64,000 bases of DNA from Chromobacterium amazonense (GTDB taxonomy: Bacteria; Pseudomonadota; Gammaproteobacteria; Burkholderiales; Chromobacteriaceae). Under the pieces are notes generated by a model. That model worked only from the letters and a program-made list of their open reading frames with translations. It did not search any database and had not been told where the DNA came from. The stretch lies in NCBI RefSeq assembly GCF_001855565.1, contig NZ_MKCR01000001.1, positions 1-64,000 of the forward strand, written 5' to 3'. This document shows positions 49,363 to 59,707 of this stretch, one piece after another. Made by a program: the position numbers and the translations under genes. Each line of letters opens with the position of its first letter. Position 1 is the stretch's first letter.

Positions 49363-50597
49363 CGCTCCGCTCCAAAAATATCGCGACCGCGCGAGGTATC
49401 GCGCCCGTTCTTGGCCGCCGGCGGATTAGCCGGCTGGGCCGGGGCCGCAGGGGCCGGGCTCGCGGAGGGTTGGGCGGGTGCCGGCGCGGCGGCGCCGGGG
49501 GCGGTCATCTGCACCAGCTTGTCCAGCGGCAGGTAGAGCAGGCTGTTGCCGCCCTTCTGATCCACCAGCACCTTGCTGCTGTTGTGCATGATCTGCTGCA
49601 TCATGTCGAGGTACATGCGGTCGCGCATGACCTTGGGCGCCTTGTTGTATTCAGGCAACACTTGCTTGAATCGCTGGGCATCACCCTCGGCGCGCTCCAC
49701 CACCTGCTGCTGGTAAGCCTCGGCTTCCTGCACCAGACGCGAGGCCATGCCCTTGGCCTTGGGCACCACCTCGTTGGCGTAGGCCATGCCCTCGTTCAGC
49801 AGCTTGTCCTTGTCTTGGCCCGCCTTCACCGCGTCGTCGAACGCCGCCAGCACCTGCTGCGGCGGCTGCACGTCGTTGATGTTGACCTTGGCGATGCGGA
49901 TGCCGGCCTGATAGCGGTCGAGCACTTCCTGGATCAGCTTGCGGGCGTCGGCAGCAATTTGGGCACGCCCCTCGTTCAGCACGAAGTCTACCTTGTTGCG
50001 CCCCACCACTTCGCGGATGGCGGTTTCCGCAGCCTGCTTGACCAGATCCTTGCCGTCGCGCTCCCGCGAGGCGTTGTTGAATAGAAACGCGCGCGCATCT
50101 TTGATGTCGTACTGCACCGACAGCTGAACGTCGATGATGTTCTGGTCTTCGGTCAGCATCAGCGACTCTTCCGGCACGCGGTTCTGCGCGCTGCCGCGAT
50201 AACCGACTTCGACGCTGCGCAGTTCGGTCAGGTTGACGATCTCTGCCTTTTCGAACGGATAAGGCGCATGCCATTGCAGGCCAGGCTCGGTCAGGCGGTT
50301 GAAACTGCCCAGCTGCAACACCACGCCGGCTTCGCGCGCGTCCACCACGTAGAAGCCGCTGGCCAGCCACAAGGCGGCCAATACGCCGATCACGGCGGCG
50401 GCGCCGCCTTTGAACGACGGCGGCGACATGCCGGAGCCGGGGCGTCCGCCCTGGCCCATCGGATTGTTCGGGCCGCCATTGCCGGACTTGCCGCCCAGCA
50501 GGCGGGACAGTTTGCGGTTCAGATCACGGAACACTTCATCGAGGTCCGGTGGCCCATTCTGGCCGTTGCGGCCACGGTTCGGGTCATTCTGCGACAT
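49359..50597 (-). CDS. hflK: HflK, SPFH-domain regulator of FtsH
   Basis: The protein has 412 residues from ATG 50597 (MSQNDPNRGR). The Gly/Asn-rich N-terminus with the HflK_N motif (DLDEVFRDLNRKLSRLLGG) is followed by one membrane segment and the SPFH domain (VVDAREAGVVLQLGSFN). A Pro/Ala-rich tail ends it. It is coupled to hflC, and its first 14 bp overlap the end of hflX. Confidence 0.96.
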   Translation of the reverse strand: MSQNDPNRGRNGQNGPPDLDEVFRDLNRKLSRLLGGKSGNGGPNNPMGQGGRPGSGMSPPSFKGGAAAVIGVLAALWLASGFYVVDAREAGVVLQLGSFNRLTEPGLQWHAPYPFEKAEIVNLTELRSVEVGYRGSAQNRVPEESLMLTEDQNIIDVQLSVQYDIKDARAFLFNNASRERDGKDLVKQAAETAIREVVGRNKVDFVLNEGRAQIAADARKLIQEVLDRYQAGIRIAKVNINDVQPPQQVLAAFDDAVKAGQDKDKLLNEGMAYANEVVPKAKGMASRLVQEAEAYQQQVVERAEGDAQRFKQVLPEYNKAPKVMRDRMYLDMMQQIMHNSSKVLVDQKGGNSLLYLPLDKLVQMTAPGAAAPAPAQPSASPAPAAPAQPANPPAAKNGRDTSRGRDIFGAER

Positions 50598-51714
50598 GCT
50601 CGTATGGTTCTTTATGGTTGTTAGCGAAAGGTTGCACCCGTTCGGCAATCGCCTCGCGCAAGAGTTCCAGCCCCTCGCCCTTCAGCGCCGATACGCGTAC
50701 CGAAACGATCTGGCCATCCTCCCCGCGCTCGATCTCCGGCGGCAGCGCTTTCAGATCGCATTTGTTCCATACGATCAGCTGCGGAATGCCATCGGCGTCG
50801 ATTTCGGCCAGCACCTTGTTCACCTCCTCAATCTGCGCATCGCGCATCTCGTTGGCGCAGTCCACCACATGCAGCAGCAGATTGGCCTGGACCGTCTCCT
50901 CCAGCGTGGCGCGGAAAGCCGCCACCAGGGTATGCGGCAGATCGCGGATGAAGCCGACGGTGTCGGACAGCACGACGGAGTTTTGGTGGTTCAGGAACAG
51001 CTTGCGGCTGGTGGTGTCCAGCGTGGCGAACAGCTGGTCGGCGGCGTAGCTGTTGGCCTTGGTCAGCACATTGAACAAGGTGGATTTGCCGGCGTTGGTA
51101 TAGCCCACGATGGACACCGAAGCGATGCCGGCGCGATTGCGCCCCTTGCGCTGGGTATTGCGCTGCTTCTGCACCTGGGCCAAACGCTCCTTCAGCGCCT
51201 TGACGCGGATGCCGAGCAGGCGGCGGTCGGTTTCCAGCTGGGTTTCGCCTGGGCCGCGCAGGCCGATGCCGCCCTTCTGCCGCTCCAAGTGGGTCCAGCC
51301 GCGCACCAGCCGCGTGGACAGATGCGACAGCTGGGCCAGCTCCACCTGCAGCTTGCCTTCATGGCTGCGGGCTCGCTGAGCGAAAATATCGAGGATCAGG
51401 CTGTTGCGGTCGATCACGCGGCACTGGATCACGCGCTCCAGGTTGCGCTCCTGGCCCGGCGACAGCGCGTGGTTGAAGATCACCACGTTGGCGCCGGTGG
51501 CCCGCACCATGGACGCGATCTCCTCCACCTTGCCCTTGCCGGCGAACAGGGCCGCGTCAGGGCGCTGACGCTTGCCCTGCACCATGCCGAGAATTTCGAC
51601 ATGGCTGCTGCGCACCAGCTCGGCGCACTCGGCGACACTTTCCTGGTAGTCGGCATCACCAAAATCCAGGCTGACCAGAACGGCCTGGTCGCCTAAGTCG
51701 GGACGATCAAACAT
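50584..51714 (-). CDS. hflX: GTPase HflX, ribosome rescue
   Basis: This 376-residue GTPase splits stalled 70S ribosomes. It has an N-terminal HflX domain (VIFNHALSPGQERNLERVI), the GPGETQLETDRR linker, and the G domain with G1 SIVGYTNAGKSTLFN, G3 DTVGFIRDLPH and G4 VWNKCDLK. The start is at ATG 51714 (MFDRPDLGDQ). It follows hfq, as in the E. coli hfq-hflX-hflK-hflC order. Confidence 0.96.
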   Translation of the reverse strand: MFDRPDLGDQAVLVSLDFGDADYQESVAECAELVRSSHVEILGMVQGKRQRPDAALFAGKGKVEEIASMVRATGANVVIFNHALSPGQERNLERVIQCRVIDRNSLILDIFAQRARSHEGKLQVELAQLSHLSTRLVRGWTHLERQKGGIGLRGPGETQLETDRRLLGIRVKALKERLAQVQKQRNTQRKGRNRAGIASVSIVGYTNAGKSTLFNVLTKANSYAADQLFATLDTTSRKLFLNHQNSVVLSDTVGFIRDLPHTLVAAFRATLEETVQANLLLHVVDCANEMRDAQIEEVNKVLAEIDADGIPQLIVWNKCDLKALPPEIERGEDGQIVSVRVSALKGEGLELLREAIAERVQPFANNHKEPYEHVAE

Positions 51715-51806
51715 GCTGTAGCAATCTAGTGCGGCGATAAAAGACAAAGGCCGAAAGGCCGCATGCATGATGCGGCCAATCGGCCCGGGCGGCGAGGCCG
51801 GCTGCC

Positions 51807-52067
51807 TTAGGCGTCCTGCGCCTGTTCCTGCTTCTGCGCCGGGTGTTCGTGCGGGATGGTAACCGCGCGAGCCGGGACCACGGTGGAGATGGCGTGCTTG
51901 TAAACCATCTGGGTGACCGTATTCTTCAGCAGAACCACGTACTGGTCGAAGGATTCAACCTGACCCTGCAGCTTGATGCCGTTGACCAGATAGATGGAGA
52001 CCGGCACGTGTTCCTTACGCAGGATGTTCAGGAACGGGTCTTGTAACATTTGCCCTTTAGAGCTCAT
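51807..52067 (-). CDS. hfq: RNA chaperone Hfq
   Basis: This is an 86-residue Sm-like protein. The opening [20 protein letters not shown] and the Sm2 motif [12 protein letters not shown] are those of Hfq, with the proximal-face residues in [15 protein letters not shown]. It forms a ring hexamer that pairs small RNAs with mRNAs. It stands between der and hflX. The C-terminal tail is short. Confidence 0.98.
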   Translation of the reverse strand: MSSKGQMLQDPFLNILRKEHVPVSIYLVNGIKLQGQVESFDQYVVLLKNTVTQMVYKHAISTVVPARAVTIPHEHPAQKQEQAQDA

Positions 52068-52158
52068 TCGTTTTTCTCCGAATCGTTGATTGTTGTATTA
52101 ACTGTACAGCGAACAGCGCGGCGGCCTGCTTATTTTTAGCAGAAAACATTCCGGCGTA

Positions 52159-53571
52159 CTATTTTTTGCTGTTTTTGCCGTAGCGAACTTCTTTTTCCCT
52201 GCCCCGCATCTTGGACATCGGCTTAGGCTTGGCCCGGGATTTCTCCTTGCCGTCGTCGTTGTCGAACGGGTTTTCCGACGATTTATACTGCACTCTCAGC
52301 GGGGTGCCCTGCAGTTTGAACACTTTACGGAAAGTATGTTCCAAATAGCGGGTGTAGCTGTTGGGTATATTGTCGAGCGCGTTGCCGTGCACGACGATGA
52401 TAGGCGGATTCTGCCCGCCCTGGTGCGCATAGCGCATCTTGGGGCGGATCAGGCCGCTGCGCGGCGGTTGCTGGCGCTCCAGCGCCACCTGCAGCACCCG
52501 CGTCAGCTTCGGCGTCGCCAGCTTCACCATCGCGGCGCGGTAAGCCTCGTCGATCGATTTGAACAAGTCTGCCACACCTCGGCCCTCGATGGCCGAGATG
52601 TAATGAAACTTTGCGAAATCCAGGAAGTTGAGCTTGCGCGCGATCTCGCGGCGCACGGTGTCTTTCTGCTCGCTGTCCAGGTTGTCCCACTTGTTGACCG
52701 CCACCACCAGGGCGCGTCCCGCTTCCAGCGCGAAACCGGCAATGGTGGCGTCCTGCTCGGAGATGTCCAGCTGGGCATCCAGCACCAGCACCGCGACGTT
52801 GGCGTCTTCAATCGCCTTCATGGTCTTGATGACGGAGAATTTCTCCAGCATCTCGTTGACCTTGGCGCGGCGACGCACGCCGGCGGTGTCGATGATGGTA
52901 TAGGTATGGCCTTCGCGCTCAAAATCAATATAGATGCTGTCGCGGGTGGTGCCGGCCTGGTCGAAGGCGATGACGCGCTCCTCGCCCAGAATGGCGTTCA
53001 CCAGGGTGGACTTGCCGACATTCGGCCGGCCGATCACGGCGAACTTCGGATGGCGGCTGTCTTCTTCCTCCACTTCATCGGGGAAGCCCTCCAGCACCAG
53101 TTCCATCAGCTCGCGCACGCCGTCGCCGTGGGCGGCGGAAATCACCAGCGGTTCCCCCAGCGCCAGTTCATGGAACTCGGCGCCGGCGATGGCATGCTTC
53201 ATGCCTTCCGCCTTGTTGACGGCCAGGAACACCGGACGGTCCAGCTGGCGCAGGCGGTTGGCGATGATCTTGTCTTGCGGCGTCAGGCCGGAACGGCCGT
53301 CCACCAGGAACACCACGGCATCGGCTTCGTCAACGGCCTGCAAGGTCTGCTTGGCCATTTCGAACAGGATGCCTTCGTCCACCACCGGCTCGAAACCGCC
53401 GGTGTCCACCACCAGATACGGCTTCTCGCCGACCCGGCCTTGGCCGTAATGACGGTCACGCGTCAGGCCCGGCTGGTCGGCGACCAGGGCGTCACGGCTG
53501 CGGGTCAGCCGGTTGAAGAGGGTCGACTTGCCCACATTGGGGCGGCCGACCAGCGCTACGGTAGGTTTCAT
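52159..53571 (-). CDS. der: Ribosome biogenesis GTPase Der (EngA)
   Basis: This 470-residue protein has two G domains in tandem, each with a G1 motif ([18 protein letters not shown] and [17 protein letters not shown]), G3 (DTGGFE and DTAGVRR) and G4 (VNKAEG and VNKWDN), then a KH-like C-terminal domain and a basic tail. It works in 50S subunit assembly. It lies between bamB and hfq. Confidence 0.97.
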   Translation of the reverse strand: MKPTVALVGRPNVGKSTLFNRLTRSRDALVADQPGLTRDRHYGQGRVGEKPYLVVDTGGFEPVVDEGILFEMAKQTLQAVDEADAVVFLVDGRSGLTPQDKIIANRLRQLDRPVFLAVNKAEGMKHAIAGAEFHELALGEPLVISAAHGDGVRELMELVLEGFPDEVEEEDSRHPKFAVIGRPNVGKSTLVNAILGEERVIAFDQAGTTRDSIYIDFEREGHTYTIIDTAGVRRRAKVNEMLEKFSVIKTMKAIEDANVAVLVLDAQLDISEQDATIAGFALEAGRALVVAVNKWDNLDSEQKDTVRREIARKLNFLDFAKFHYISAIEGRGVADLFKSIDEAYRAAMVKLATPKLTRVLQVALERQQPPRSGLIRPKMRYAHQGGQNPPIIVVHGNALDNIPNSYTRYLEHTFRKVFKLQGTPLRVQYKSSENPFDNDDGKEKSRAKPKPMSKMRGREKEVRYGKNSKK

Positions 53572-53583
53572 GTAAAACTGCTT

Positions 53584-54723
53584 TTATCCCAAATTCAGCA
53601 TCGCCAAGCGGCCATCCTGTCCCTGTACCAGGGCGGAGGAGCCGAGCGACACCGGTTGATTGACCGGACCGGAGGTGCCGATCTTGCTGCGGCCGACAAT
53701 GCCGCCGCTCTCGTTGGATAGCAGATGCGCATAGCCTTCGCCATCCACCACCAGCACGAAGCGGCCCAGCATGACCGGGCCGGAGACATCGCGGTACTTC
53801 AGATCGTCGTTTTTCCAGACGTTGCGGCCGCTCTGGCGATCATAGGCCCAGACCGAACCGTTTTCCGCCGTCACGTAGACATTGCGGGCATCCACCGCCA
53901 GGCCGCGGCTGGACGAGATCTCGCGCGCCCACTGCAAGCTGCCGCTGCGCGCCTCAAAGCAGGCGACGCGCCCTTGATAGGCCACGGCGCACACCTGGCC
54001 GCCATCGAATACCGGGCGGCTGGTCACGTCGGTGACGCGCTCCAGCTCGGTGGCGCCGCGCGGCGTGGCCACGGCGCCCTGCCACAGCGAATTGCCGGTT
54101 TGTGGATTGATGATGTCGAGCTGGCCGCCGGCCTGCCCCACCATCACCGCCTCGCGGCCCACCGCGCGCATCGAGCCGTCGTTGCGCACCGTCAGCTGCG
54201 GCAATACGTTGCCGACCGACCACTGCTGCTTGCCGTCGGCCAGGTTGAACCCCGTCAGACGGGCATCGTTGGTGCGCACGATGACCTTGTCGCCGGCGAT
54301 CTGCGGCGCTTCCAGCATCAGGCTGGTCAGGGACTGCTCCCACAGCGTCTTGCCGCTGGCGCGGTCCACCGCCAGCAGTTTGGCATCCTGGGTGCCCACC
54401 AGCACGGTATCGCCGCTTACGGCGACGCCGGCGCTGAGGCCGCGCTTCAGCGACACATCGCTCTGGATACGGCCGGACAGGGCATCGATGCTGCGGATGC
54501 GCCCTGTCGCGTCGGCGCTCACCACATTGCCGTTGGCGTACACCGGCAGAAAGCTGCCGGCCGGCGCCGCCTGCTGCAGCGTCCACTTGACCTCCAGCGT
54601 CTGCAGCGGCTTGATGGCGGCCAGCGGGGTCGGCTGAAATTGCGAGGAACCTTCAAACCAGCTGGCGCAGCCAGCCAGCGACAAGGAAGAGATGACAGCG
54701 GTAAGCAACAGTTGGCGGCGCAT
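53584..54723 (-). CDS. bamB: Outer-membrane assembly lipoprotein BamB
   Basis: This 379-residue lipoprotein has the lipobox LSLAGCASW and eight repeats of a beta-propeller (PQQ-like) blade, such as GNVVSADATGRIRSIDALSG and GRVACFEARSGSLQWAR. It is part of the BAM complex that inserts beta-barrel proteins, including fimbrial ushers such as those encoded here. It is placed between yfgM and der, as in most proteobacteria. Confidence 0.95.
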   Translation of the reverse strand: MRRQLLLTAVISSLSLAGCASWFEGSSQFQPTPLAAIKPLQTLEVKWTLQQAAPAGSFLPVYANGNVVSADATGRIRSIDALSGRIQSDVSLKRGLSAGVAVSGDTVLVGTQDAKLLAVDRASGKTLWEQSLTSLMLEAPQIAGDKVIVRTNDARLTGFNLADGKQQWSVGNVLPQLTVRNDGSMRAVGREAVMVGQAGGQLDIINPQTGNSLWQGAVATPRGATELERVTDVTSRPVFDGGQVCAVAYQGRVACFEARSGSLQWAREISSSRGLAVDARNVYVTAENGSVWAYDRQSGRNVWKNDDLKYRDVSGPVMLGRFVLVVDGEGYAHLLSNESGGIVGRSKIGTSGPVNQPVSLGSSALVQGQDGRLAMLNLG

Positions 54724-54727
54724 GCGG

Positions 54728-55357
54728 TCAGCCTCCCAGCGCGTCGAGTTTCATCCGAACCAGCTCGCGGTTCGGGTTTTCTTCCACCAGCTTGGCCAAC
54801 GCGGCCTTGTAGGCGTCGCGCGCGCCGGCGGTATCGCCCTTGGCGGAGAACACATCGCCCTTCAACTCGAGATACTCAGCGTCGAAAGCCGCCGGGTGCG
54901 GCTGGTTGAGCTCAGAAATCGCGGCATCGTATTTCTTCTGCTGCAGATGCAGCGATGCCAGGCGCAGGCGGGCGATGGCCTGCACCGCTTCATCCTTGCC
55001 GTTCTGCACTACCCACTGCAGCTGGCTGGCGGCCAGATCCAGGTCGTTCTTGTCGAACGCCGCCTTGGCCAGCACCAGCGCGCTGCGGCTGGCGTAAACC
55101 GTGCTGGCGAACTCGCCTTGCAGTTGCTGGGCCGCCGCTTTCAGTTTGGCGACGTCCTTGGCGGCAATGGCGGCGTCCACCGCCTCATAGGCGACCGCCG
55201 CTTTTTCCGCTTGCTGGCGCTGATACATGCCATAGGCCTTGTAACCCAGGTAGCCGAGGCTGACCGCCAGCACTGCGCCGCCGATCAGTTTGCCCCACTG
55301 CTGCCAGAAGGCCTTCATCGAATCGATCTGTTCCTGTTCCTGCAAGTCGAACGCCAT
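54728..55357 (-). CDS. YfgM-like tetratricopeptide protein
   Basis: This 209-residue protein has a short cytoplasmic start (DLQEQEQIDSMKAFWQQWGK), one membrane segment (LIGGAVLAVSLGYLGYKAY) and a periplasmic TPR part (residues 50-209). It is of the YfgM/DUF2133 family, which in E. coli works with PpiD at the Sec translocon. It is immediately before bamB and after hisS, the conserved order. Confidence 0.92.
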   Translation of the reverse strand: MAFDLQEQEQIDSMKAFWQQWGKLIGGAVLAVSLGYLGYKAYGMYQRQQAEKAAVAYEAVDAAIAAKDVAKLKAAAQQLQGEFASTVYASRSALVLAKAAFDKNDLDLAASQLQWVVQNGKDEAVQAIARLRLASLHLQQKKYDAAISELNQPHPAAFDAEYLELKGDVFSAKGDTAGARDAYKAALAKLVEENPNRELVRMKLDALGG

Positions 55358-55376
55358 TGCGTTCCCCCTTATTCAA

Positions 55377-56648
55377 TCAAGCTTTCAGAGTGGCCAGCGT
55401 CGCGGCGACATCCGCGGCTGCCACGGTCTTTTGTTCGATTTCCGCGCGCAAGGCCTTGATCACGGCCTGGCCGGCGGCGATCTCGTTCTCGCCGACGATG
55501 ACGGCGAACGCTGCGCCGCTGGCATCGGCCTTCTTCATTTGCGACTTGAAGCTGCCCTCGCCCAGGTGCTGCACCACGGAGAAACCGGCGGCGCGCAGTT
55601 GCTGCGCCAGCTTCATCGAGTACAGGCCCGCCCCCTCGCCCTGGTTGACTAGGTAGACATCGACGCCGCGCTGCGACGGCAGCAGGCCCTTGTCTTGCAG
55701 CAACAGCAGCACGCGCTCCATGCCCATGCCGAAGCCGATGCCCGGCGCCGGCTTGCCGCCCAGCTGCTCGATCAGGCCGTCGTAACGGCCGCCGGCGCAG
55801 ACGGTGCCCTGGGCGCCCAGCTCGGTGGTCACCCACTCGAACACGGACTGGTTATAGTAGTCCAAACCACGCACCAGCCGCGGGTTTTCCACATACTCCA
55901 CGCCCAGCGCGGCGATCATCGCCTTCCAACCCTCGTAATGGGCACGCGACGCCTCGCCCAGATAGTCGGACAGTTTGGGCGCGGCGTTGGCCATTTCCTG
56001 CAGCGCCGGATTCTTGGTGTCCAGCACGCGCAGCGGATTGGTGTACAGGCGGCGCTTGCCATCCTCGTCCAGGATGTCGACGTGGCGCTCCAGGTACTGG
56101 ATCAGCGCGTCGCGGTGGGCGGCGCGCTCTTCCTTGTTGCCCAGCGAGTTGATTTCCAGACGCACATACTGGCTGATGCCGAGACGGCGCCACAGGTCGG
56201 CCGTCATCGCGATGATTTCGGCGTCCACGTCCGGGCCGGCAAAGCCCAGCGCTTCCACGCCCATCTGGTGGAACTGGCGGTAGCGGCCCTTTTGCGGACG
56301 CTCGTGGCGATACATCGGCCCCATGTACCACACCTTCTGGGTGGCGTTGTAGAGCAGATTGTGCTCGACCACCGCGCGCAGCGTGCCTGCGGTGCCCTCG
56401 GGGCGCAGCGTCAGGCTGTCCCCGTTCAGGCTGTCAATGAAGGTGTACATTTCCTTTTCGACGATGTCGGTGACTTCGCCGATGGAACGGACAAACAACG
56501 CGGTATTTTCCAGGATAGGGGTGCGGATGTTGTGGTAGCCGTAGTCGGCCAGCAGCTTGCGCAGCACCCCTTCAAAATATTCCCACTGGTAGGATTCGGT
56601 CGGCAGCACATCGTTCATGCCTTTGACCGCTTGGTATTTCTGAGCCAT
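55377..56648 (-). CDS. hisS: Histidyl-tRNA synthetase
   Basis: This 423-residue class II synthetase has motif 2 ([18 protein letters not shown]), the histidyl signatures ([15 protein letters not shown]) and motif 3 ([14 protein letters not shown]). The anticodon-binding domain forms the last 100 residues. It is preceded by ispG and followed by the yfgM-like gene. Confidence 0.97.
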   Translation of the reverse strand: MAQKYQAVKGMNDVLPTESYQWEYFEGVLRKLLADYGYHNIRTPILENTALFVRSIGEVTDIVEKEMYTFIDSLNGDSLTLRPEGTAGTLRAVVEHNLLYNATQKVWYMGPMYRHERPQKGRYRQFHQMGVEALGFAGPDVDAEIIAMTADLWRRLGISQYVRLEINSLGNKEERAAHRDALIQYLERHVDILDEDGKRRLYTNPLRVLDTKNPALQEMANAAPKLSDYLGEASRAHYEGWKAMIAALGVEYVENPRLVRGLDYYNQSVFEWVTTELGAQGTVCAGGRYDGLIEQLGGKPAPGIGFGMGMERVLLLLQDKGLLPSQRGVDVYLVNQGEGAGLYSMKLAQQLRAAGFSVVQHLGEGSFKSQMKKADASGAAFAVIVGENEIAAGQAVIKALRAEIEQKTVAAADVAATLATLKA

Positions 56649-56683
56649 TGCTATCTTCTTGTATCAGCTGAATTCTGGTTCCG

Positions 56684-57967
56684 TCAGGCTTTCACCGGCT
56701 GGATCGGAATGGTGCGGCTGGCGTTTTCGCGGCGCTTGGCGCCGCCTTCGCCATAGCGGGTTTTGACATAGTTGTCGACGATGGCGGTGAACTCGGCCGC
56801 GATGTTGTCGCCCTTCAGCGTCACATCCTTGTGGCCGTCCACATAGACCGGGGCCACCGGCACTTCGCCGGTGCCGGGCAGGGAGATGCCGATGTCGGCC
56901 AGCTTGGACTCGCCCGGACCATTGACCACGCAGCCCATCACCGCCACCTTCATGTCCTCGACGCCAGGGTATTGCAGACGCCATACCGGCATCTGCTCGC
57001 GCAGGTAGTTCTGGATATCGTCCGCCAGCTCCTGGAAGAAGGTGCTGGTGGTGCGGCCGCAGCCCGGACAGGCGGTGACCAGCGGCGTAAAGCTGCGCAG
57101 CCCCATGGTTTGCAGCAACTCCTGCGCCACCACCACTTCCTTGGTGCGGGCCTCGCCCGGTTGCGGCGTCAGCGAGATGCGGATGGTGTCGCCTATGCCT
57201 TCCTGCAACAGCACGGCCAGCGCGGCGCTGGAAGCGACGATGCCCTTGCTGCCCATGCCGGCTTCGGTCAGGCCCAGGTGCAGCGGGTAGTCGCAACGGC
57301 TGCCCAGCTCGCGGTAGACGCTGATCAGGTCCTGCACATTGCTGACCTTGCAGGACAGGATGATATTGTCCGGCGACAGGCCGATTTCCATGGCTTTATC
57401 GGCCGACTCCAGCGCCGAAACAATCAGCGCTTCCTGCATCAGTTTGGGCAGCGGCAAGGGGGCTGCGGAGCGGTTATTGGCATCCATCATGCGCGCCAGC
57501 AAGGCTTGATCCAGGCTGCCCCAGTTGACGCCGATGCGCACGGCCTTGTCGTACTCCATCGCGGTGCGGATCATGAAGGCGAACTTGTCGTCGCCCTTGG
57601 CGCCTTTGCCGACGTTGCCGGGATTGATCCGGTATTTGGCCAGCGCCTGGGCGCAATCCGGGTATTCCTTCAGCAGACGGTCGCCGTTGAAGTGGAAGTC
57701 GCCGACCAGCGGCACATTGCAACCCTGATCATCCAGCCGCTGGCGGATTTCCGCCACGCGCGCCGCCGCTTCCGGCGAGTTGACGGTGATGCGCACCACT
57801 TCGGAACCAGCCTGCGCCAGCTGATACACCTGTTCCGCCGTCGCGGCGGCGTCGGCGGTATCGGTATTCGTCATCGACTGCACCACCACTGGCGCGGCGG
57901 AGCCTACCAAAACATGCCCCACCCGCACTAGGCGAGTGGGGCGGCGCGCGATATTCACGCTATCCAT
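56684..57967 (-). CDS. ispG: 4-hydroxy-3-methylbut-2-enyl diphosphate synthase
   Basis: This 427-residue iron-sulphur enzyme of the MEP isoprenoid pathway has a TIM-barrel N-terminal part ([20 protein letters not shown]). The [4Fe-4S] cluster Cys residues are in [18 protein letters not shown] and [12 protein letters not shown]. The longer betaproteobacterial form is seen. It is in the rodZ-ispG-hisS order. Confidence 0.97.
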   Translation of the reverse strand: MDSVNIARRPTRLVRVGHVLVGSAAPVVVQSMTNTDTADAAATAEQVYQLAQAGSEVVRITVNSPEAAARVAEIRQRLDDQGCNVPLVGDFHFNGDRLLKEYPDCAQALAKYRINPGNVGKGAKGDDKFAFMIRTAMEYDKAVRIGVNWGSLDQALLARMMDANNRSAAPLPLPKLMQEALIVSALESADKAMEIGLSPDNIILSCKVSNVQDLISVYRELGSRCDYPLHLGLTEAGMGSKGIVASSAALAVLLQEGIGDTIRISLTPQPGEARTKEVVVAQELLQTMGLRSFTPLVTACPGCGRTTSTFFQELADDIQNYLREQMPVWRLQYPGVEDMKVAVMGCVVNGPGESKLADIGISLPGTGEVPVAPVYVDGHKDVTLKGDNIAAEFTAIVDNYVKTRYGEGGAKRRENASRTIPIQPVKA

Positions 57968-57980
57968 TCGCTACCCTGCA

Positions 57981-58961
57981 TCACTTGAGTTGAATCTTGG
58001 CGGTTGTGCCGCGGATCTTGTCGCTGAAGTCCACCGGCTTGCCGTTGTAGCTCAGCTCCACCTGGCTGGCGTTGCCCACCACCACTTTGAACGGCGCGGT
58101 GCCGGAAACCTCGGTGGCATCGCCAGGCTGCATGACTTTGTAAATCAGTTTGCGGCCGGTGGCGTCCTGCACCGATATCCAGGCCGCGTCCTTAACGTTG
58201 ACGCTGACCTTGTCGTTGCCTGGCGCCGCTGCCGGCGCGCTGGCCAGCGGCTTGGCCGCAGCAGCCTTGACCGGGGCGCTCGCCACCGGCTTGGCGGCAA
58301 TCACCTTGGCTGGCGCGCTGGCAACAGGCTTGGCAGCAGCCAGCTGGGCCGGGCTGCTGGCTGCCGGCTTGGCGGCCGCCACCGCAGCGGAGGCGGGAGA
58401 GTTCGTCGGCGTCGCTGCCGCCGGAGAGGATGCCGCCACGGCAGACGCATCATGCTGCTGGGTCAGCATCGGGGCCAGTTGGTCGTCCGCATGCTGTTCC
58501 GCCTTGGCGCCGCCATCGTCGCGATTGGCGTACCAGAAGCCGCCGCCCGCGATGCCTGCGACAATCACCGCCAGCGCCAGCCATTTGCCAATGGACGAGC
58601 CTTCGCGGCTTTCCGCCGGCGCCTCCTCCGGCTCGTGCGGCAAGTCGCGCGCGGCGGTGCCTTTTACCAGATTGGCCACATCATTGACGGCCGAGGGGAA
58701 ATGCTGCTCCAGGGCCTGCATCAGCGGCTCCGGATCCACGCCCAGAAAGCGCGCGTAATTGCGGACGAAGCCACGGACAAAGGTGGCTCCGGGCAAAGCG
58801 TCGAAATCGTCGCGCTCGATCGCTTCCAACTGCCGCATCGACAGCTTCAGCCGATCAGCCACTTCCCCCAAGCCCAGTCCGGCCGCCTCGCGCGCCGCTT
58901 TCAAACTGGGGCCGATGCCTTTGGGCATCGGAGCGTCTAGATGTTCGTTTGTTCTTTCCAT
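57981..58961 (-). CDS. rodZ: RodZ-like helix-turn-helix membrane protein
   Basis: This 326-residue protein has an N-terminal helix-turn-helix (LKAAREAAGLGLGEVADRLK, about 20-85), one membrane segment (about 125-148, WLALAVIVAGIAGGGFWYA), a low-complexity linker with repeats of the type KPVASAPAK, and a C-terminal DUF4115 domain (WISVQDATGRKLIYKVMQPG). RodZ links MreB to the membrane in cell-shape control. The order pilW-rodZ-ispG is conserved. Confidence 0.88.
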   Translation of the reverse strand: MERTNEHLDAPMPKGIGPSLKAAREAAGLGLGEVADRLKLSMRQLEAIERDDFDALPGATFVRGFVRNYARFLGVDPEPLMQALEQHFPSAVNDVANLVKGTAARDLPHEPEEAPAESREGSSIGKWLALAVIVAGIAGGGFWYANRDDGGAKAEQHADDQLAPMLTQQHDASAVAASSPAAATPTNSPASAAVAAAKPAASSPAQLAAAKPVASAPAKVIAAKPVASAPVKAAAAKPLASAPAAAPGNDKVSVNVKDAAWISVQDATGRKLIYKVMQPGDATEVSGTAPFKVVVGNASQVELSYNGKPVDFSDKIRGTTAKIQLK

Positions 58962-58963
58962 CC

Positions 58964-59707
58964 TCAGCTTCCACTCAACAGCAGTTGTGTTTCTCTAGAG
59001 TCCGGATACCGGTTCTTCAGCTCGCCGGCGCATTCGCTTTCCAACGTGCCGTCGCCGGTCTTGCGGGCGATTCTGGCTCCCAGCCACAGGTCGGCGGCGC
59101 CCAAACCCTCGGGACTGGCGCTGCGCAGCCTGCCGAAATAGAAAGCGGCTAGTTTTGCATTACCCTGGCCAAGATGCATCTCCGCCAGTTCGCGCAGCGC
59201 CGGCGGATAATTGGGCGCCGCGCGCAAAGCGTCCAGCAGATACTCATTGGCCTTGTCCGCCTGCCCAAGCTTGAGGTTGCAACGCCCCAGGTTCAGATAG
59301 GCGGATTGGGGAGAATCATACAGCGGATTGGCCAGCGCCTTCAGAAACAGCGGCAGCGAATCCTGCACCCGGCCGTTTTCGCACAAAAACAGGCCGTAAT
59401 TGTTGTTGGCGGCCGAATTCGCCGGATCCAACTGCAAGGCGCGGCGGAAATCCTGTTCCGCCTGGTCGTTCTGCTGCAGCAAGCCCAGCACATAGGCCCG
59501 GGCGACATACGCGGCCACATAGGACGCATCCGCCTGCACCGCCTGATTGGCGTTGTCCAGCGCCGCCTTCAGATTGCCTATCCTGGCGTACTCCACGGCA
59601 AGCTGGCTGCGTATCTGCGCCAGCTCGCTGGAATTAGCCGCCATGGCGGAGGTGGCGACGCCAAATGCCAACAGCCATCCAGCCAACCATCCCCGCCATT
59701 TATTCAT
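58964..59707 (-). CDS. pilW: Type IV pilus biogenesis/stability lipoprotein-like TPR protein PilW (PilF)
   Basis: This 247-residue protein has a signal sequence ([16 protein letters not shown]) and about six tetratricopeptide repeats (such as [20 protein letters not shown] and [19 protein letters not shown]). The family supports PilQ secretin assembly for type IV pili. No lipobox Cys is visible after the signal, unlike the classic lipoprotein form. It overlaps rlmN by 4 bp and adjoins rodZ. Confidence 0.9.
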   Translation of the reverse strand: MNKWRGWLAGWLLAFGVATSAMAANSSELAQIRSQLAVEYARIGNLKAALDNANQAVQADASYVAAYVARAYVLGLLQQNDQAEQDFRRALQLDPANSAANNNYGLFLCENGRVQDSLPLFLKALANPLYDSPQSAYLNLGRCNLKLGQADKANEYLLDALRAAPNYPPALRELAEMHLGQGNAKLAAFYFGRLRSASPEGLGAADLWLGARIARKTGDGTLESECAGELKNRYPDSRETQLLLSGS